Assembly: GCA_033026295.1 (NCBI GenBank)
Contig: CM065180.1
Location: 15,844,023-15,908,022 of the forward strand
Reading direction: 5' to 3'
DNA length: 64,000 nucleotides
Source: Channa striata
Taxonomy: Eukaryota; Chordata; Actinopteri; Anabantiformes; Channidae
Every line of letters starts with the position of its first letter. The first letter of the stretch is position 1. The notes beneath the pieces were generated by a model. The model ran no database searches, was not told the origin of the DNA, and saw only the letters and a list, made by a program, of their open reading frames with translations. Position numbers and translations under genes: made by a program. Of this stretch, positions 13,601-26,085 are shown piece after piece.

Positions 13601-14936
13601 AATTGAATTGAAAGAAAGACAAACTGCTCCACAAAGTGGAAATAGAATCCTGGAAATGTGGTAGTGACAAAATCTAAGGAGCACATGAAAAAACCAGCTT
13701 TGATCTACATTTTGGTGGGAGGAATTTATCAATCTGTTCACAAGCAGGAGGTGCAAAATATGATGAGCCTGTATAGGTTTACTGGCGTATGAATATGTGG
13801 CAATACGTTAGCAGAGCAGCCTAATGTGTCAGGACAATTCGGACAATTCTTTCTCTGTGGTAAACTGACGAAACCTGAGTCCGACTGGGCTAAACTGTCA
13901 AGTTATGAATGCTAAGTTATGACATTTAGATGCAAATACATTTGGACAAGTGTACTATAAATAACTATAAGTTATTGTGCTATGTGCAGTGTGGTGTAAT
14001 GTGTGTTTTTTTATCATATTTCCCACATCATAAGTATAGCGGTTTTATGATATACGGCCCCAACAGACTCTAGGATCACCACTGTATGTATTTAAATTAA
14101 AGATACAGCACAAAAACTATAAAAACATGACAAGTATTTGTGCAATTTAAACTCAGTAGCATCTTGTAAAAATAGGACATGCTTTCTCCCCCTTCCACTA
14201 GAAACATGTAGGGGACTGAATTCTAAATATAAGAGTATAAATTATTAATTTATCAGACTAAAAACCATTTTTAAAAACATGATTTTTTATTCTGCACATC
14301 TTATTTTATAGCTGATGAGTTGGCAATCATTCCATATTTTAGTTTTTTGCTTAACATGAAAGGTCTAAAAACGCACAAATATTCCATTCAATGCATCATT
14401 TAGTTATTTCACATTACACGTAGTTACACATAGTTAAAAAGGGACCAACACATCAAACACCAAACAAAGGCTGACGTCAGGTGTGTCCATCTCTATAGAC
14501 TCCACCCCATCATACATGTTTATCCATCTTCACTCTGTATATGAAAATAAAAACACAAGCCCATTCAACGGTTGCTGCAGTAACTATGCATTTCAGGGAT
14601 TTGCATCTAAAAAGAACTCAAAGTGTGACTTTAAAATGTGTTCTGTGTTCAGTTATTAGTTTAGTCTTAATATTATTGAAGCCGTCTAAACTTTAGGATA
14701 CGTGGCCGTTTTCACACCACAGCTGGATCCTGTTCCCCTTCCATGGTCTCATTAATACAAGCGTTCAGTCCATGTAAAGAAAAGTTTTCTTACTAACATA
14801 GAGACAACCTTAGCATGGTCCAAAAATTATTCACGTTTATGCACGTTTCTTTTTGAAACGCTTGTGTTGTCAAAGCTTCTTCATTCCTTATCATATTTTG
14901 TGATTTATTGCTAGTTTGACCTCAAAAGCCATTATA

Positions 14937-14965
14937 ACCCTTAACTGTTTAAACTGGTTAAGGGT
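14937..14965. repeat. inverted repeat ACCCTTAAC / GTTAAGGGT
   Basis: Perfect 9-bp arms (14937-14945 and 14957-14965) around an 11-nt centre containing the palindrome GTTTAAAC. It lies just upstream of the dispersed repeat at 15008, so it could be a terminal structure of an old element, but no matching copy is visible in the window. Confidence 0.6.
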
Positions 14966-15007
14966 AAAGAAAACATACTAAATATAATATGATAATATGA
15001 TAAAACA

Positions 15008-15085
15008 TTTACATTTACATTTACATTTAGGCATTTGGCAGACGCTTTTATCCAAAGCGACTTACAGGTGAGGAACAAGCAAGCA
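15008..15085 (+). mobile_element. dispersed fish repeat with 'CAGACGCTTTTATCCAAAGCG' core
   Basis: Begins in a (CATTTA)n-like stretch, then GGCATTTGGCAGACGC and TTTTATCCAAAGCGACTTAC. This segment is very widespread in teleost genomes; I do not assign it to a named family. A decayed relative lies at 42510-42560, and partial CATTTAGTCATTTAG sequence at 55646-55665. Confidence 0.75.
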
Positions 15086-15883
15086 ATAAAATCTAAGTTA
15101 AGGAGAGAAACATCAAAGTAAAGTGCTATCAAACAAGTGTTACGGTTTCATGAGACTGACATGTTAGACAAATTTACTTATTATGTAATTAAGTCTTTGT
15201 CATCCTTTATCTCATTTATTTAGAAATACAATGGAATTGTATGAGCTGCTTGTTGTTTCGCAGGTCGGTTCTATTCCAGCATCAGGTGTCTGTTCGTGCT
15301 TGTGACTCACTTTGCTCTAGGCTCGTCCTCAATGGACACAACTGCTGGATCAGAACTCTTAACAGTTCCCAGTAACTGGAAAAGAGAAAAATATATAAGC
15401 TGACTCATTTTGCCTCAAAAGAGTGCTCGGTCTAGAAAATGAAGCTGGAAAGGGCAAAAAAGATGCATCATGAATTTTAGCTGAGTTGCGTAAAGGGCTC
15501 AGTGTTGTATCGTGGATGAAAATGAATGCTCACCATTTCTTGTTTGTGAGCAGTTGAGATCACGTGCATTAATCCTCACAAACAGTCAGTTTTAGATCAC
15601 ATAAAACATGAAACATGTGCTTAATTATATAAACAGACTTAATGGTCACTGCTTTTACATTAAGAGCAATGACAAGTATATTCTCCATCAGACTGAAATG
15701 CAAAAATTAATGCAATCATTTGATATATAACTGGTGGTAAACTTCTCATACAACAGAAGCAGGTCAAGGTCACTGATAACTAGACTATTCAAAAAAGACA
15801 GACAAAAAATGGCTTTAGGTTAGATGTTTAGGCATTAAGGTTAGAGTGAATTATGTTAATGAGATGAGGGTCTTCACAGTACA

Positions 15884-15885
<2 letters not shown>

Positions 15886-15921
<36 letters not shown>
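15886..15921. repeat. (GT)18 microsatellite
   Basis: Uninterrupted GT repeat of about 36 bp. Confidence 0.95.
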
Positions 15922-15922
<1 letters not shown>

Positions 15923-18566
15923 ATCCACACCCCGGGAGGCTGCATTCACATGTTGAATAATAGTCTCTGACTGCTCTGGATTCTCTTGACATCCATGTGT
16001 AGGTCATAGACTTTGTGTTTCATTCACCAACCCCCTGACAGAGGCAGACACTGGCAAATTGGACATCATCAGTGCTAAAAGTCCGAAAGGAAGTTCCACT
16101 GATGGTGGTCAGAGACGAATTTTAAAGAAAGGCCAGGTTAACATTGTTGACTTAAAAACAAAAGTTCACAAAAACATAGCAGAGGCTTCTCAAACCACAG
16201 TTCACACTGATACATCTGCAATAAAAGACTGTGGTTGTCTGTCACCCGGTGTAGGTGCACAGTGTTACAACGTGAACTATGACATAACCACTTTATTACA
16301 TAAGTCTCACCTGGTTTCTCTTCAAGTATCGCATGTCCTCCACCTCTGAAATTGGCAAATTGAAGCTATGGCCATCTAATACAACTGTGGATTGTGAGTC
16401 ACCTCCAAAAAAATGAGATCAATTCTCCAATGGCTGGATCATGGTTCAAACTTATTTATTAACTTATTTTTTCAGTGTCACTGTGACAACATTTGATGCT
16501 TCATTGCAACACACTTTTTAATTTATTTATTTTTCCTTCACTTACCCTCAAATCTACTCTGGTTATGCTTACTTTTTTTCTAACCTTTTCCGTTTTGCAC
16601 TATATTTATTTCATTTTTCAATTTGATTGTTGCATTTGTTATTCTCCTGTGAGGATTTTAAAATTGAAATCATCACAATAGAGTACTTATTGCAGTTATT
16701 GTGACGACTAACAGGTTTGCTGTTTTGACCTTTGTTGAGGAGCTTATGTGTTGCACAGCATATTTAACTGAATTTAAAAAGGCTACACAGAAAACATGTC
16801 GAAGACACTGAAGTTAAAGTAAAACCTCAATTTTCTTTAATAAACATATTCATCAAGATCAAAACTAAACTAAATAATCTAATCTAATCTGAGTACAACA
16901 TAGATGTAAATGTTTTGTTTTTATAAAATTTAAATATTTAAAACTGAATAATTCTGAATCAGATGTTACAATGTCAGTGTATTTATTCCTAAATTACCAG
17001 TGACTTGTCTTTCTTTGCAAATGTTAATTTTGGGGTTCAGATTGCTGATGAATACTTACATTTCTGCATCCTCTGCCTATCTCCATGGCAACAGGGCCTC
17101 AGATGGAAGCTGTTGCTAAGCACTGCTTTCAGTATACAGTGGCCTACATGTTAAATCAAACCAACGCTGTCTTCTTTTCCTTCTCCCGAGTTCTTTGTTT
17201 TTATACTAGTCACGTTACTTTGAAAGTATGATTTCATGTTTTACTGTATTTTTTAGTGGCTCATTAGCCGACCTCTGTGTGTTGTAAGACTTTTTCGTTC
17301 GGACTATGTTTTTCTTACATGTGTTTTCCCAGCATGTAGCTACTGTATTTCTGAAGGCTGAAGATGGTGAGGTGCGTACATTTAGAACAGAGTCTTAGCC
17401 AATTATTGTTCCATTTTCTTTTTGGTGATTGTATATTTTCTTTTCAAGTTTCACATATCTCCTCGATCCTAATAACAGTCATTCGCTGCACATTGCCAGC
17501 CCCTTATTATGGAGCAACCACATCAACGGGTGCAGTTGTGACTCAGCGGCTGCCCCATTATCTTCACTGTTATTTGCAAAAGTGAACAAGACTCACTCCA
17601 CACCAAAATGATCTGGCTTCATTCATTTCCTCACATCAAATGGCATTAATAAAATATGAATTATATGAATTCGGAAATGAAGTCTCTGTTTACTTGTGAG
17701 GATATTGGACGTGCCAGGTTGTTTTATTTCATGCCTATATATGGCTTGCATCAATATTTATGCATGCTTACGGTCTGACTACTGGGTCACCAAAGTAAGC
17801 TGATCTAGGTGATCGGTTTAATATGGAAGGATTTTCCTTATCTGGGCTGTTAATGACCTTGAATGAATCTTAAATTTAGCAAAGCAAGGCTCGTTTTAAA
17901 TATAGCTTGTCTTCTTCTTCTATTTAGGATATTAATACATTTGTTTCACATGTGTTGACTCACATAAAAGCACAGTTGTAACAACAAAATATTTAAACAA
18001 TTGCCTAACTCGTTTACTATTTCTTAGAAGCACAGATTGGAATTGGACAGTGATTCCATTATGTCCACAGAATGCCGGCTCTTTCGCTACACACTCCAAC
18101 TTGTATTAAATTAACCTACTTTTCTAAATCCAGACTAAGGCAGTTAACAGTCACAGTGACAGAGCAAGAGCAAATTATTGTGCTATCAGCCAGCAACAGT
18201 GTGTGTTTATGAAGGTGGATTTCCAACACAATCTGCTTTACCTAGTGGGAACAAAGCCTTAGCATGTGTAAATGGCTGGCTGACAAACAGCCTAACGCTC
18301 AGAAGCAAAACCAGCGAATACGAGAATGGATTATTAGCTTGCCAGCACGCAATTGTCCTAATTTAACCACAGTAGTGGGAGAAGTGAAATTAAAAGGATT
18401 AGAAAAGTGATATAAAACAGCAGTGTGGTCAATATGGTCAAACAGATTTTTATAGTTGGAACTTAGTTCATTGCCAAAATGACAGTAAAGTAGGTCTGGT
18501 TAATTTGGTAAATTGACAGAATATAGAAAAGAAAAGAAAAAAAAGTGTGAGGGTTCAGTCAAAAGT

Positions 18567-18634
18567 GACGTACACCCGTACAACCAAAACATGTGACCCC
18601 CACTAAAAACAGTTTGGTTGTTCGGGTGTACGTC
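18567..18634. repeat. 22-bp inverted repeat with one mismatch
   Basis: Left arm 18567-18588 (starts GACGTACACCCG) and right arm 18613-18634 (ends CGGGTGTACGTC) are reverse complements at 21 of 22 positions around a 24-nt spacer. The arms are CpG-containing, unlike their AT-rich surroundings. It might be a MITE remnant, a structured-RNA hairpin or a paired binding site; no second copy was seen in the window. Confidence 0.8.
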
Positions 18635-21600
18635 AAGCTTCGTCAAGTTGTCGTGTTAACGTTTTTCTCTACACAACTTTTTGTTAAACTCCGGCTCCTC
18701 GCCCCATCTAGTACCTGATTAGTACTGACACGAATTCATCCATTTGTGGGGCAGCACAAGTTATATTTCAGTGTGTGTTAGTGAACATCCAGAAATTAGC
18801 TTTCATCTAGAGGCCTGTTTCTCACCATCAGCTGAAGTTAACTCAAACATTCATTCACTTTGCTTCTTATCGACTCCTCTGAAAAAATAATTTTGTTGCT
18901 TTTTCGAACAGATATATTCAGCAGTGAGTGCAGTGAAACTGAGGAACACAAAGCAGATGAACAATATCAGTAACAGTATTTAAATACCCTTAAAGAAATC
19001 AGAAGTAACAATGCTGAAAAGAGTTGGACAGGTTAGTCGGGGTAATGGGGTTTGTGCCCCCGTCACCAAAAAATGACCAACAGTACCTTCTAATTGATTG
19101 TCTTTTGGAATAGACTTCACATATGTTGCTTAGGTACGTAACAATTTACAAACAACCCCAGTTGCCAGGTAACACAGTGGCTCATTGTGGAAGCAGTTTG
19201 GTAAAATAAAAGTTTAATGAGGCATCATCTATCATTACTGACATCATTTACAGAGCCCAGGAAATTAATGGAAACCCTTTTTGTTTGGCAAATCCAACTG
19301 GATAATTAAAAAACAAATTGTATATTAGACTTGATGAATTCTCCTTTGCAGCACTGGAAGCCTACAGTTCATATCTACAATTTCTATTAGGTTACATATT
19401 GTTTTAAAGTAGGAAAACTTGTAAGTGTGAAGTTCCAAAAGCCAACTAACAAGATCTCTGCTGCAAGCTCCACATGTCTTTGTTTGTCGGTAGCATTCAA
19501 GGCTAAATCTGCTGCAGGCAAGGAGGAAGATAAATGTGTAGACGGTAAATAAAGTGCTGTGTACTGTTAATGACAGCGTTTGAAAAAGTTTTTTTTCTTG
19601 CTCTGTGTTTTAGGGCTGTTTCAAACTCTTCTATATGAAACATCCTCAAAAGAGCGGGTGATGCTCCATGAAACGACATATCACAACGATGATAGAAAAG
19701 CACTGTTTACTGTTGATGACTGGAATAATCACTGTGTAAAAATTTGAATTTTTCTTAAAGTTTAAGGCCGGTCTCAATGCTATTCTTGATATCCACTAAA
19801 CCACCTATTAATTAATTAAGTAATTAATTATCATCATTGTTATTCATTAAAACATTTTCACCAAGTCAGATGGAAATTGATTTTTACTTCTGGGCTTTGA
19901 AATGGCAATAGTGCAATTGGTCTCAGTTAATGAATCATGCATCACCAATTGAAAAAAGGAGTAAATAAAAGTGTTTCTCATGGGAAATTCCCCAAAGTGG
20001 TTCAAGTTTTTGAAAGTAAGGGAGGTTGTGGGTTATTTGTTCATCTGAACACTTGGTGGAGCAACAGATCCTAGGATCAACATTACTCGATTCAAAGTGT
20101 TGCAGTGCCATCTTGTGGCAAACCCCTCAGTTTGCTCAGGCATTTCAATGATTCACTTATAAAACTTAATGTAAATAGTATGATACTTTTTTTTTTTCAG
20201 CATTAAGCCAAACATTCTTATGAATAGAAACAATATCTGGTGATGCCATACATTTGTTAGAGGGCCAGATTACTCTGATTGTTTCAGTGGTGACTGGAAG
20301 AACAGGTGGAACTTGGCCGCTTCTTTAGGGAAAATCTCCATCTCAAGGGGAGATTTAACCACCTGCGGGTCTTATATTTTCCAGGAGAAAGTAAAGATGA
20401 CACACAAATCCCCCATGTGGAGCTGTAAGTTGATCATTTCTTCTGTTAGATCCCCGGTTCAAAGAGGAGACATATGTGTGCAGGGGCTGGGTCATGAGGT
20501 GTTCTATGGAGGATTGTGTATGTTTAGCTGTTACAGGAATCTCTTTTATCAGTTTGAATTAAATAAAGTGTTTAAGTGATTTAAATTTTTGATGAATTTT
20601 AGATACTTGTGGAAGAGTTTATTTCATGTGGAGGGGTAATTACATGGATTGGGGGGGGGGGTGCTGCACAAAAATACTTTAACTCTTAGAAAAGAAATCG
20701 AATTTAATTATGTTATTGTTATGTTGCCACTTGTGACACGGAGCTTGCTTAAAAGCAAAAAGATTGAGGCTCAGCTGTTGTTATGAACTAAGAACCCGGC
20801 TGACCAGACAGCTGCAAGGGCCAAGAAAGCAAAAGTTATTACTGTGCTGAGCAGTTGTCTTGTGTTTGGCCACTCGGTGTTATTATAGTGGACGGTGCTG
20901 AGCAGGGCAGAGAGCCGTGTCCTCAGGGCCCATTATCATCTCACTCGCTTGCACATATACACAAACACGCATCTTCCCAGTTTCTGTACCAGCTGTGGTT
21001 TACAGGGGGGCTGGGGCCCAGCTGACATTTTGTGAGAGGCGAGATCTACATCCCAGACAGGTTGCCAGTCATTTTGCAAGGCGGACACACGGACAACCTT
21101 CCGCGTTCACATGATACACGCAACAAAATAAATGAGAAGGGAAAAAGAAAAACATCCAACAATCGAACAAAAGCCAGTGCGCACAAATTATTCAACCTCA
21201 GTAAAATTAGATTTGATATTTTAATTTTTAATATTTGATTAAACAAGCATGTGACGTGCGTGTGCCTTCCCATCCTGTCAAATGCGTTTTTAGTTTATTA
21301 CATGACTGCGGGTTGTATTTTGACAGTGAAGCCTGAGATGAACCGTAGTCCACAAATTTGGAGGGAAACCCCCTCGACCTTTTGCCAGAATGTGGCTTGT
21401 TTTGCGAGTCAAATCAGCTGCTGTGGAACTGAGGAGAACTCAGGGCATGAGAGAGAAAGGTGGGGAAGGTGGCAGAAAATTTGGGATGAAAAGCAAGTGA
21501 AACCTTAGTCACAGCGGTGCCAGCCTGCCGTGTGATGAAAGATCATAGGAGTGACATTTGGAAAGTCCCTGCAGTGCAACTTTATAGACGATTATGATTT

Positions 21601-22967
21601 TGTTGTATTCATTTTGTTATTTTTTTTCATCCTGTGATGGGGAAGTCCTTTGGGCAGAGTGGGTGATTGGGGTTCAGGACGCAGTCTAGAATTATGGGCA
21701 ATTGAAAGCTTTTCTGGACTGAGTTCAAGAAGTGCTGACCAAGCAAGACTAAACATCGCAAACCGCAGTTGAAAGATTTGCACATGTGCTGGCTCTCCTC
21801 GACTCCTGCCACCCTGGGATTAGTCCCATCCTGGGAGAGCAGCTACACTTACATGTGTGCAGGCAGGCCTCCACTTACACACATGCACAAATGCTACAAC
21901 TGGAGCGAAGGAAGGAAAGAGAATTTGAGAAAGAGGCAAGTGTCAAATATGATGAGAAAATTGGAATAAATTCCTGTGTAACCACAAGTAGCGGCATGAA
22001 AAAATTCTGCTACACAGCTGTAATGCAATCATGGTTCCCTGCTATAGAAGCACAATATAATGATTAATTAAATAAGTATTATTATAATAATCCGAAAATG
22101 GGCGTATGGAGGTATCTGACCGCAAATGAAAGAAAAGCGACTGACTGATTCAATCAGTGAAATGGGGCAAAGCAGGAAGGTGACTGCTGATGACCTTTAG
22201 TTTACAGTAACTTACCTTAACCAAATTTTAGATGCACACCCACAATGCTGCACCCTGCTGGTTTATTATCCTGCTCTTATTGCAGACGTTTTGATTTGTC
22301 ATAGACACAAAAGCACAAATGCATCTGGTAACAGAATTATGGCTTCCATTTGTGTACCTTGTTAGTTTCACCGGTTTTTGATGTGACAAAATGTAAGACA
22401 GACTTGAAAATATCAGCATCAAATGATCTGCGTATGTTTGGGATGCAGCACGTCATAAACAGCATTTCCCCCATTGCAGGCATACAGTAGTTTGTACACT
22501 GACACCAAATAAATAATTCACATAATCCAATTGCGAGTAAAATGTAAAAACAACTGCTGTCCATTCTGTTTCATCTGATCCTGTGTCGATTTCTGACCTA
22601 CAGTAACCTCCACCAGTTAGCCAACCCATCTGGTTGCCTGAAACCGTCTCCTGTGTCCGTCCCCTGCAGCAACGAGAGCACCTCTTCTCAGGGATATCAC
22701 ACGGCAAAGCAGTGAAAGGTCTGTTTTATTAAAAAAGACATCCCCCCAAACTGCAGCTCACCTTTCACATTTGATTATATAATCCGTGCACACCATCCTA
22801 CTTCACTTCAGCGCTGCCAGGAAGTGAAATTCTACCTATCCAGTTAGTTATGTTTTTGTGTGTCGATTTCCGATGCATGACTTTATAAAAAAATCGTAGG
22901 TATGTGTTTGAGCTTTGGTTCTCTGATAATTATAGGTTTTTCTAATTCAGAATAGAAAGCACTAAAT

Positions 22968-22990
22968 TAAGTTTAGCTTGCCTAAACTTA
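22968..22990. repeat. hairpin-type inverted repeat TAAGTTTAG / CTAAACTTA
   Basis: Perfect 9-bp arms with a 5-nt loop (CTTGC). The stem is AT-rich and short; no element boundaries are visible. Confidence 0.6.
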
Positions 22991-24189
22991 GTCGAAATGT
23001 TTCTAGTTGTGAGATCACAGTGTTGTAGAAGTTGTGTTTTCATATTTTGCCGGGCTCCCTGCTCCTGTATGCATGGAAATGGATTGTTCAGCATATTTAG
23101 CATATTCTCCCCTGTTCTCTGGAGCTCGCTACCGTTTCACCTTCAGTTCATTTCTCCTCCGTGACACCAGAAAAATAGTTAGGCAGTGCTAGGACCAGTC
23201 CAGCACCAGAGTCCCTTTCTGGCCAAGGGGTCAAAGTTCAAGCTCATTAGCTGCTACAGTGAATATTTAGAGTTCAGTACGTAACACTGGGTAAAAATAA
23301 ACTCGCTCTGTTCGTCTGTGTCACACTGTCTCAGATTTTAAAAATTTGATTCAGCCATTGGTCCAGTGACATCATAAAATAAATTGGTAGTTTATTAGCT
23401 TAGTTGTCAAAAGTGGGATCTAAGAGGACTTGAACAATGGAAGGAGGTTTGGAGAGGAAGTCGCGGGACATTTTTTTCTGGGGTGAGATCGGGCTTTTGG
23501 CAGGAGAACAGAGGCTTGACTTTAGAGATATTTGTTTTGTTGGTCACAATGAGGCATCTTAACTTACCAAACCTCATTTGGGTGATGGGTCTAACATGCA
23601 AACATCAAGCATGAGATTGAAATTGTTTGATTAAATTGCATTGAGTGTTTTTATAGTTTTTAATAAATGCGCAACCAGTAAGCTGCTTAATGACAGGCAG
23701 ACATTTGATCCCCACTTTGTTGATTTTGAACCAAAACCAGTTGGTTTATTTTTGGGGGGGCCGTGGCTGTGGGAATCCTTTCTTAGTGCTTGCATAATGC
23801 TTATTCCTGGCCTTTTTGAAAAGTCAACACAGTTCTGTCAAACATTATTATTGTTTCTATCTGAAGTATTATGAATATAATTGTCGCTGAATACTGACTG
23901 CTGTCATTTTATGCCACAGTGCACTAAAAATGATGGAGCAGGACCAAGGCAAACATTACCTTAAGGAATAGGAGAACAGAGAGAGGAGGACCAGCAACCA
24001 CAGACTCTAGTCTCGGTCCAGTCGTGTTACTCACCTAATGCTTTGTGATGGAGGTTTGCCCTCTGAGGCACGGCACCTTTGGCCGTTTACAGATGATGAT
24101 TCATCTCTCATCTCTGACCTCACACATCACCAAGTTTGGAGTTGTACACTGGCACTGAGCTAGCACGACCTTAGTTTTATCTTACCCTC

Positions 24190-24310
24190 CAATATCTTTC
24201 TGTCGAACAGCAAACACGCTGATGTCATTTGCATTCATTCAAATCAGCAGCGGCCTCCACTCGTCCAAATATAACTTATTACACGCATTTGCATTGAGTA
24301 GAGTTTTGCT
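24190..24310. promoter_or_regulatory. candidate regulatory element with two POU octamers
   Basis: Two identical CATTTGCATT sequences in the same orientation, with perfect octamers ATTTGCAT at 24227-24234 and 24287-24294, exactly 60 bp apart. Between and around them are AT-rich homeodomain-like sites and GC-rich unique sequence. POU-domain (Oct) factors and SOX proteins are well-known partners on such elements; function here is inferred. Confidence 0.35.
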
Positions 24311-26025
24311 GCCGCAGCCACGTCGAACTGCTGGTCTCTTCTAGACGCTGTTCCAACGCCCTAAAGCCGCAGTTTAGGAGCTACACGTCTACTCTGGTGA
24401 CGGTCAGGGACCAAGTGTCGGTCGGGTCGGAGGCGCCGAGGGATTGTGCAGCGGGTGACCTCTGCAACCACGCTGAGGATAGTTGCTCTAACCATAGCTC
24501 AGCCATAATGAACTCAGCAGACCATTAAAAGACTGAGGCTTCCCTCACTACCAGTGATCTGTCCCAGCTCCCTGGGCTCGCTGAGCAAAATGAGGTCTTG
24601 TTGCAGCGGAGAGAATGTGGGTGGAAGATAGTGTTATACTTGTTTTGCCCCTGTTTTGGTTTGTTGTGGTGCTGTAAAAACTGTCTAGACTTAATGCACC
24701 TGATCAAGTGCTTAAATATTCATTTCCACACAGTAAATAGTTTTTGGTGCATGATGAAACAAGAGGTAACGTGCTTCAAATATTTTTGGGGGAAGTGGTA
24801 CCGAACTGCTATGACCTGTAGCTCGGGCTCTATATGTGTTCTTTGCAGGTGTGGGAATGAAAAAGAAATCTGAGAATATAGAATTTTTCTTTACTAAATA
24901 CTCCTGAGAAACCTGTTGGATCCTTGCTGGAGTGGATTCGGTGTGGATCTCTGCAAGGACTATACATAAGTACGGAGCAGGAGTGTTTCAGTGTCAGGAC
25001 TGTGACAAGGTGAGACGGTTAAAGCACCGTCGGCCTCTTGCGTTTTAGGTCCTCGGAGGCCTACAAACACACACACACACCACACACACACCTCTCCTGT
25101 TGGCCCCATATTGTTTTATTTTTTAACAATAGATTCAGTTACATAATGAACCTCATCTATATCAAAGGCTGGACTAGGGATAGACTGGCTCGGCTCCAAG
25201 ACCCTCAGATTGGACCAAAACCACATGGGAGAACAAACTCTTCCCTATTTTCCCTCTCTCCCACTCTCCCCTGCTCTTTGTCATACCACAAAAGATATCA
25301 AGTGTGAGAGGATGTCATGTGTTGCTGATCATATGCGTATTAAACAAATATTGCAATGGTTACCTAATATGTTGCGGTGTACTGTCCCTTTTAGAATGGC
25401 CCAGAAACAAGAGAAAGTGTGGCATCCCATACACGGATTTAAAATGCATTCCTCATGGCACTAGAGTATTTAGGTTTTTGAAAAAAATTAAAGCTAGTGA
25501 CTATAGAAAATCCGGCCACAGGATTGTGGGGTATATAATATATGCACTTGCAGGGTAAGCGGGTTTTGATGGGCTTTTCTGCTTTGTCTAAATCGCCATG
25601 TTGCGCTGGGCGACAAGATTTGGTGCTCCCACAGAGTGCACTCACACACAGCTCTGCCAACATGGAGCTACATTTAAAACTCTGGTCCTGCTGTCCTTGT
25701 CACACTTTCTGCCAAGCAGCTCCGCAAACAACACGAAATAAAGGGAGAGATTTTTCTCTATTTTCTCTCTACCTGAGCTATTCTAGCCTTCGGCCCGTTT
25801 CCTCCTCTTCCCTCCATCGTGCTTCGGTTGACTTCTTGGCCCTCGTACATTCTCTGCTCTTGCCGTGCCTGTACCTCTACTACCTCTGTGCATCAGTAGC
25901 ATAAAAATTTGGTGGTAAATGTTCCTCCCACACTCCACATTCCAGGGTCTTACAGGATCCCACATGCTGGTGGCTGTGTCTCTCTCTCCTCAGTCTCAGT
26001 GGTGACAGAGGAGTGCAGCTTGTGT

Positions 26026-26085
26026 GGGTGCTGGGGACGGTGGGGCAGGGTAACAATGTGAGTACGTTGGGGTGGGGTGGGGGGG
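26026..26085 (+). other. two adjacent G-quadruplex candidates
   Basis: First: four G runs (26026-26028, 26033-26036, 26042-26045, 26048-26050) with loops of 4, 5 and 2. Second: G4-T-G4-T-G7 (26069-26085), with 1-nt loops. They are 18 bp apart on the plus strand. Confidence 0.6.

Larger units (their letters stand above)
8996..15000. other. gene desert, sox8-distal left flank
   Basis: No supportable coding sequence. Contents: a GATA-rich block (9540-9850), a degenerate TCATCT/TCATTT low-complexity tract (about 10480-10690), scattered AT-rich DNA and an inverted repeat at 14937-14965. Frames of about 100 codons over the TCATTT tract are low-complexity artefacts. Confidence 0.75.
15001..24150. 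other. gene desert, central left flank
   Basis: No supportable gene. Holds a dispersed fish repeat (15008-15085), a (GT)n (15886-15921), a 22-bp inverted repeat (18567-18634), a G10 run (about 20650-20660) and mostly AT-rich unique sequence. Frames of up to about 96 codons lack known domains and mostly begin at non-ATG codons. Confidence 0.75.

Noticed and set aside
16059..16349. 96-codon hydrophilic frame
   Set aside because: Begins at TTG rather than ATG, has no splice context and no recognisable domain.
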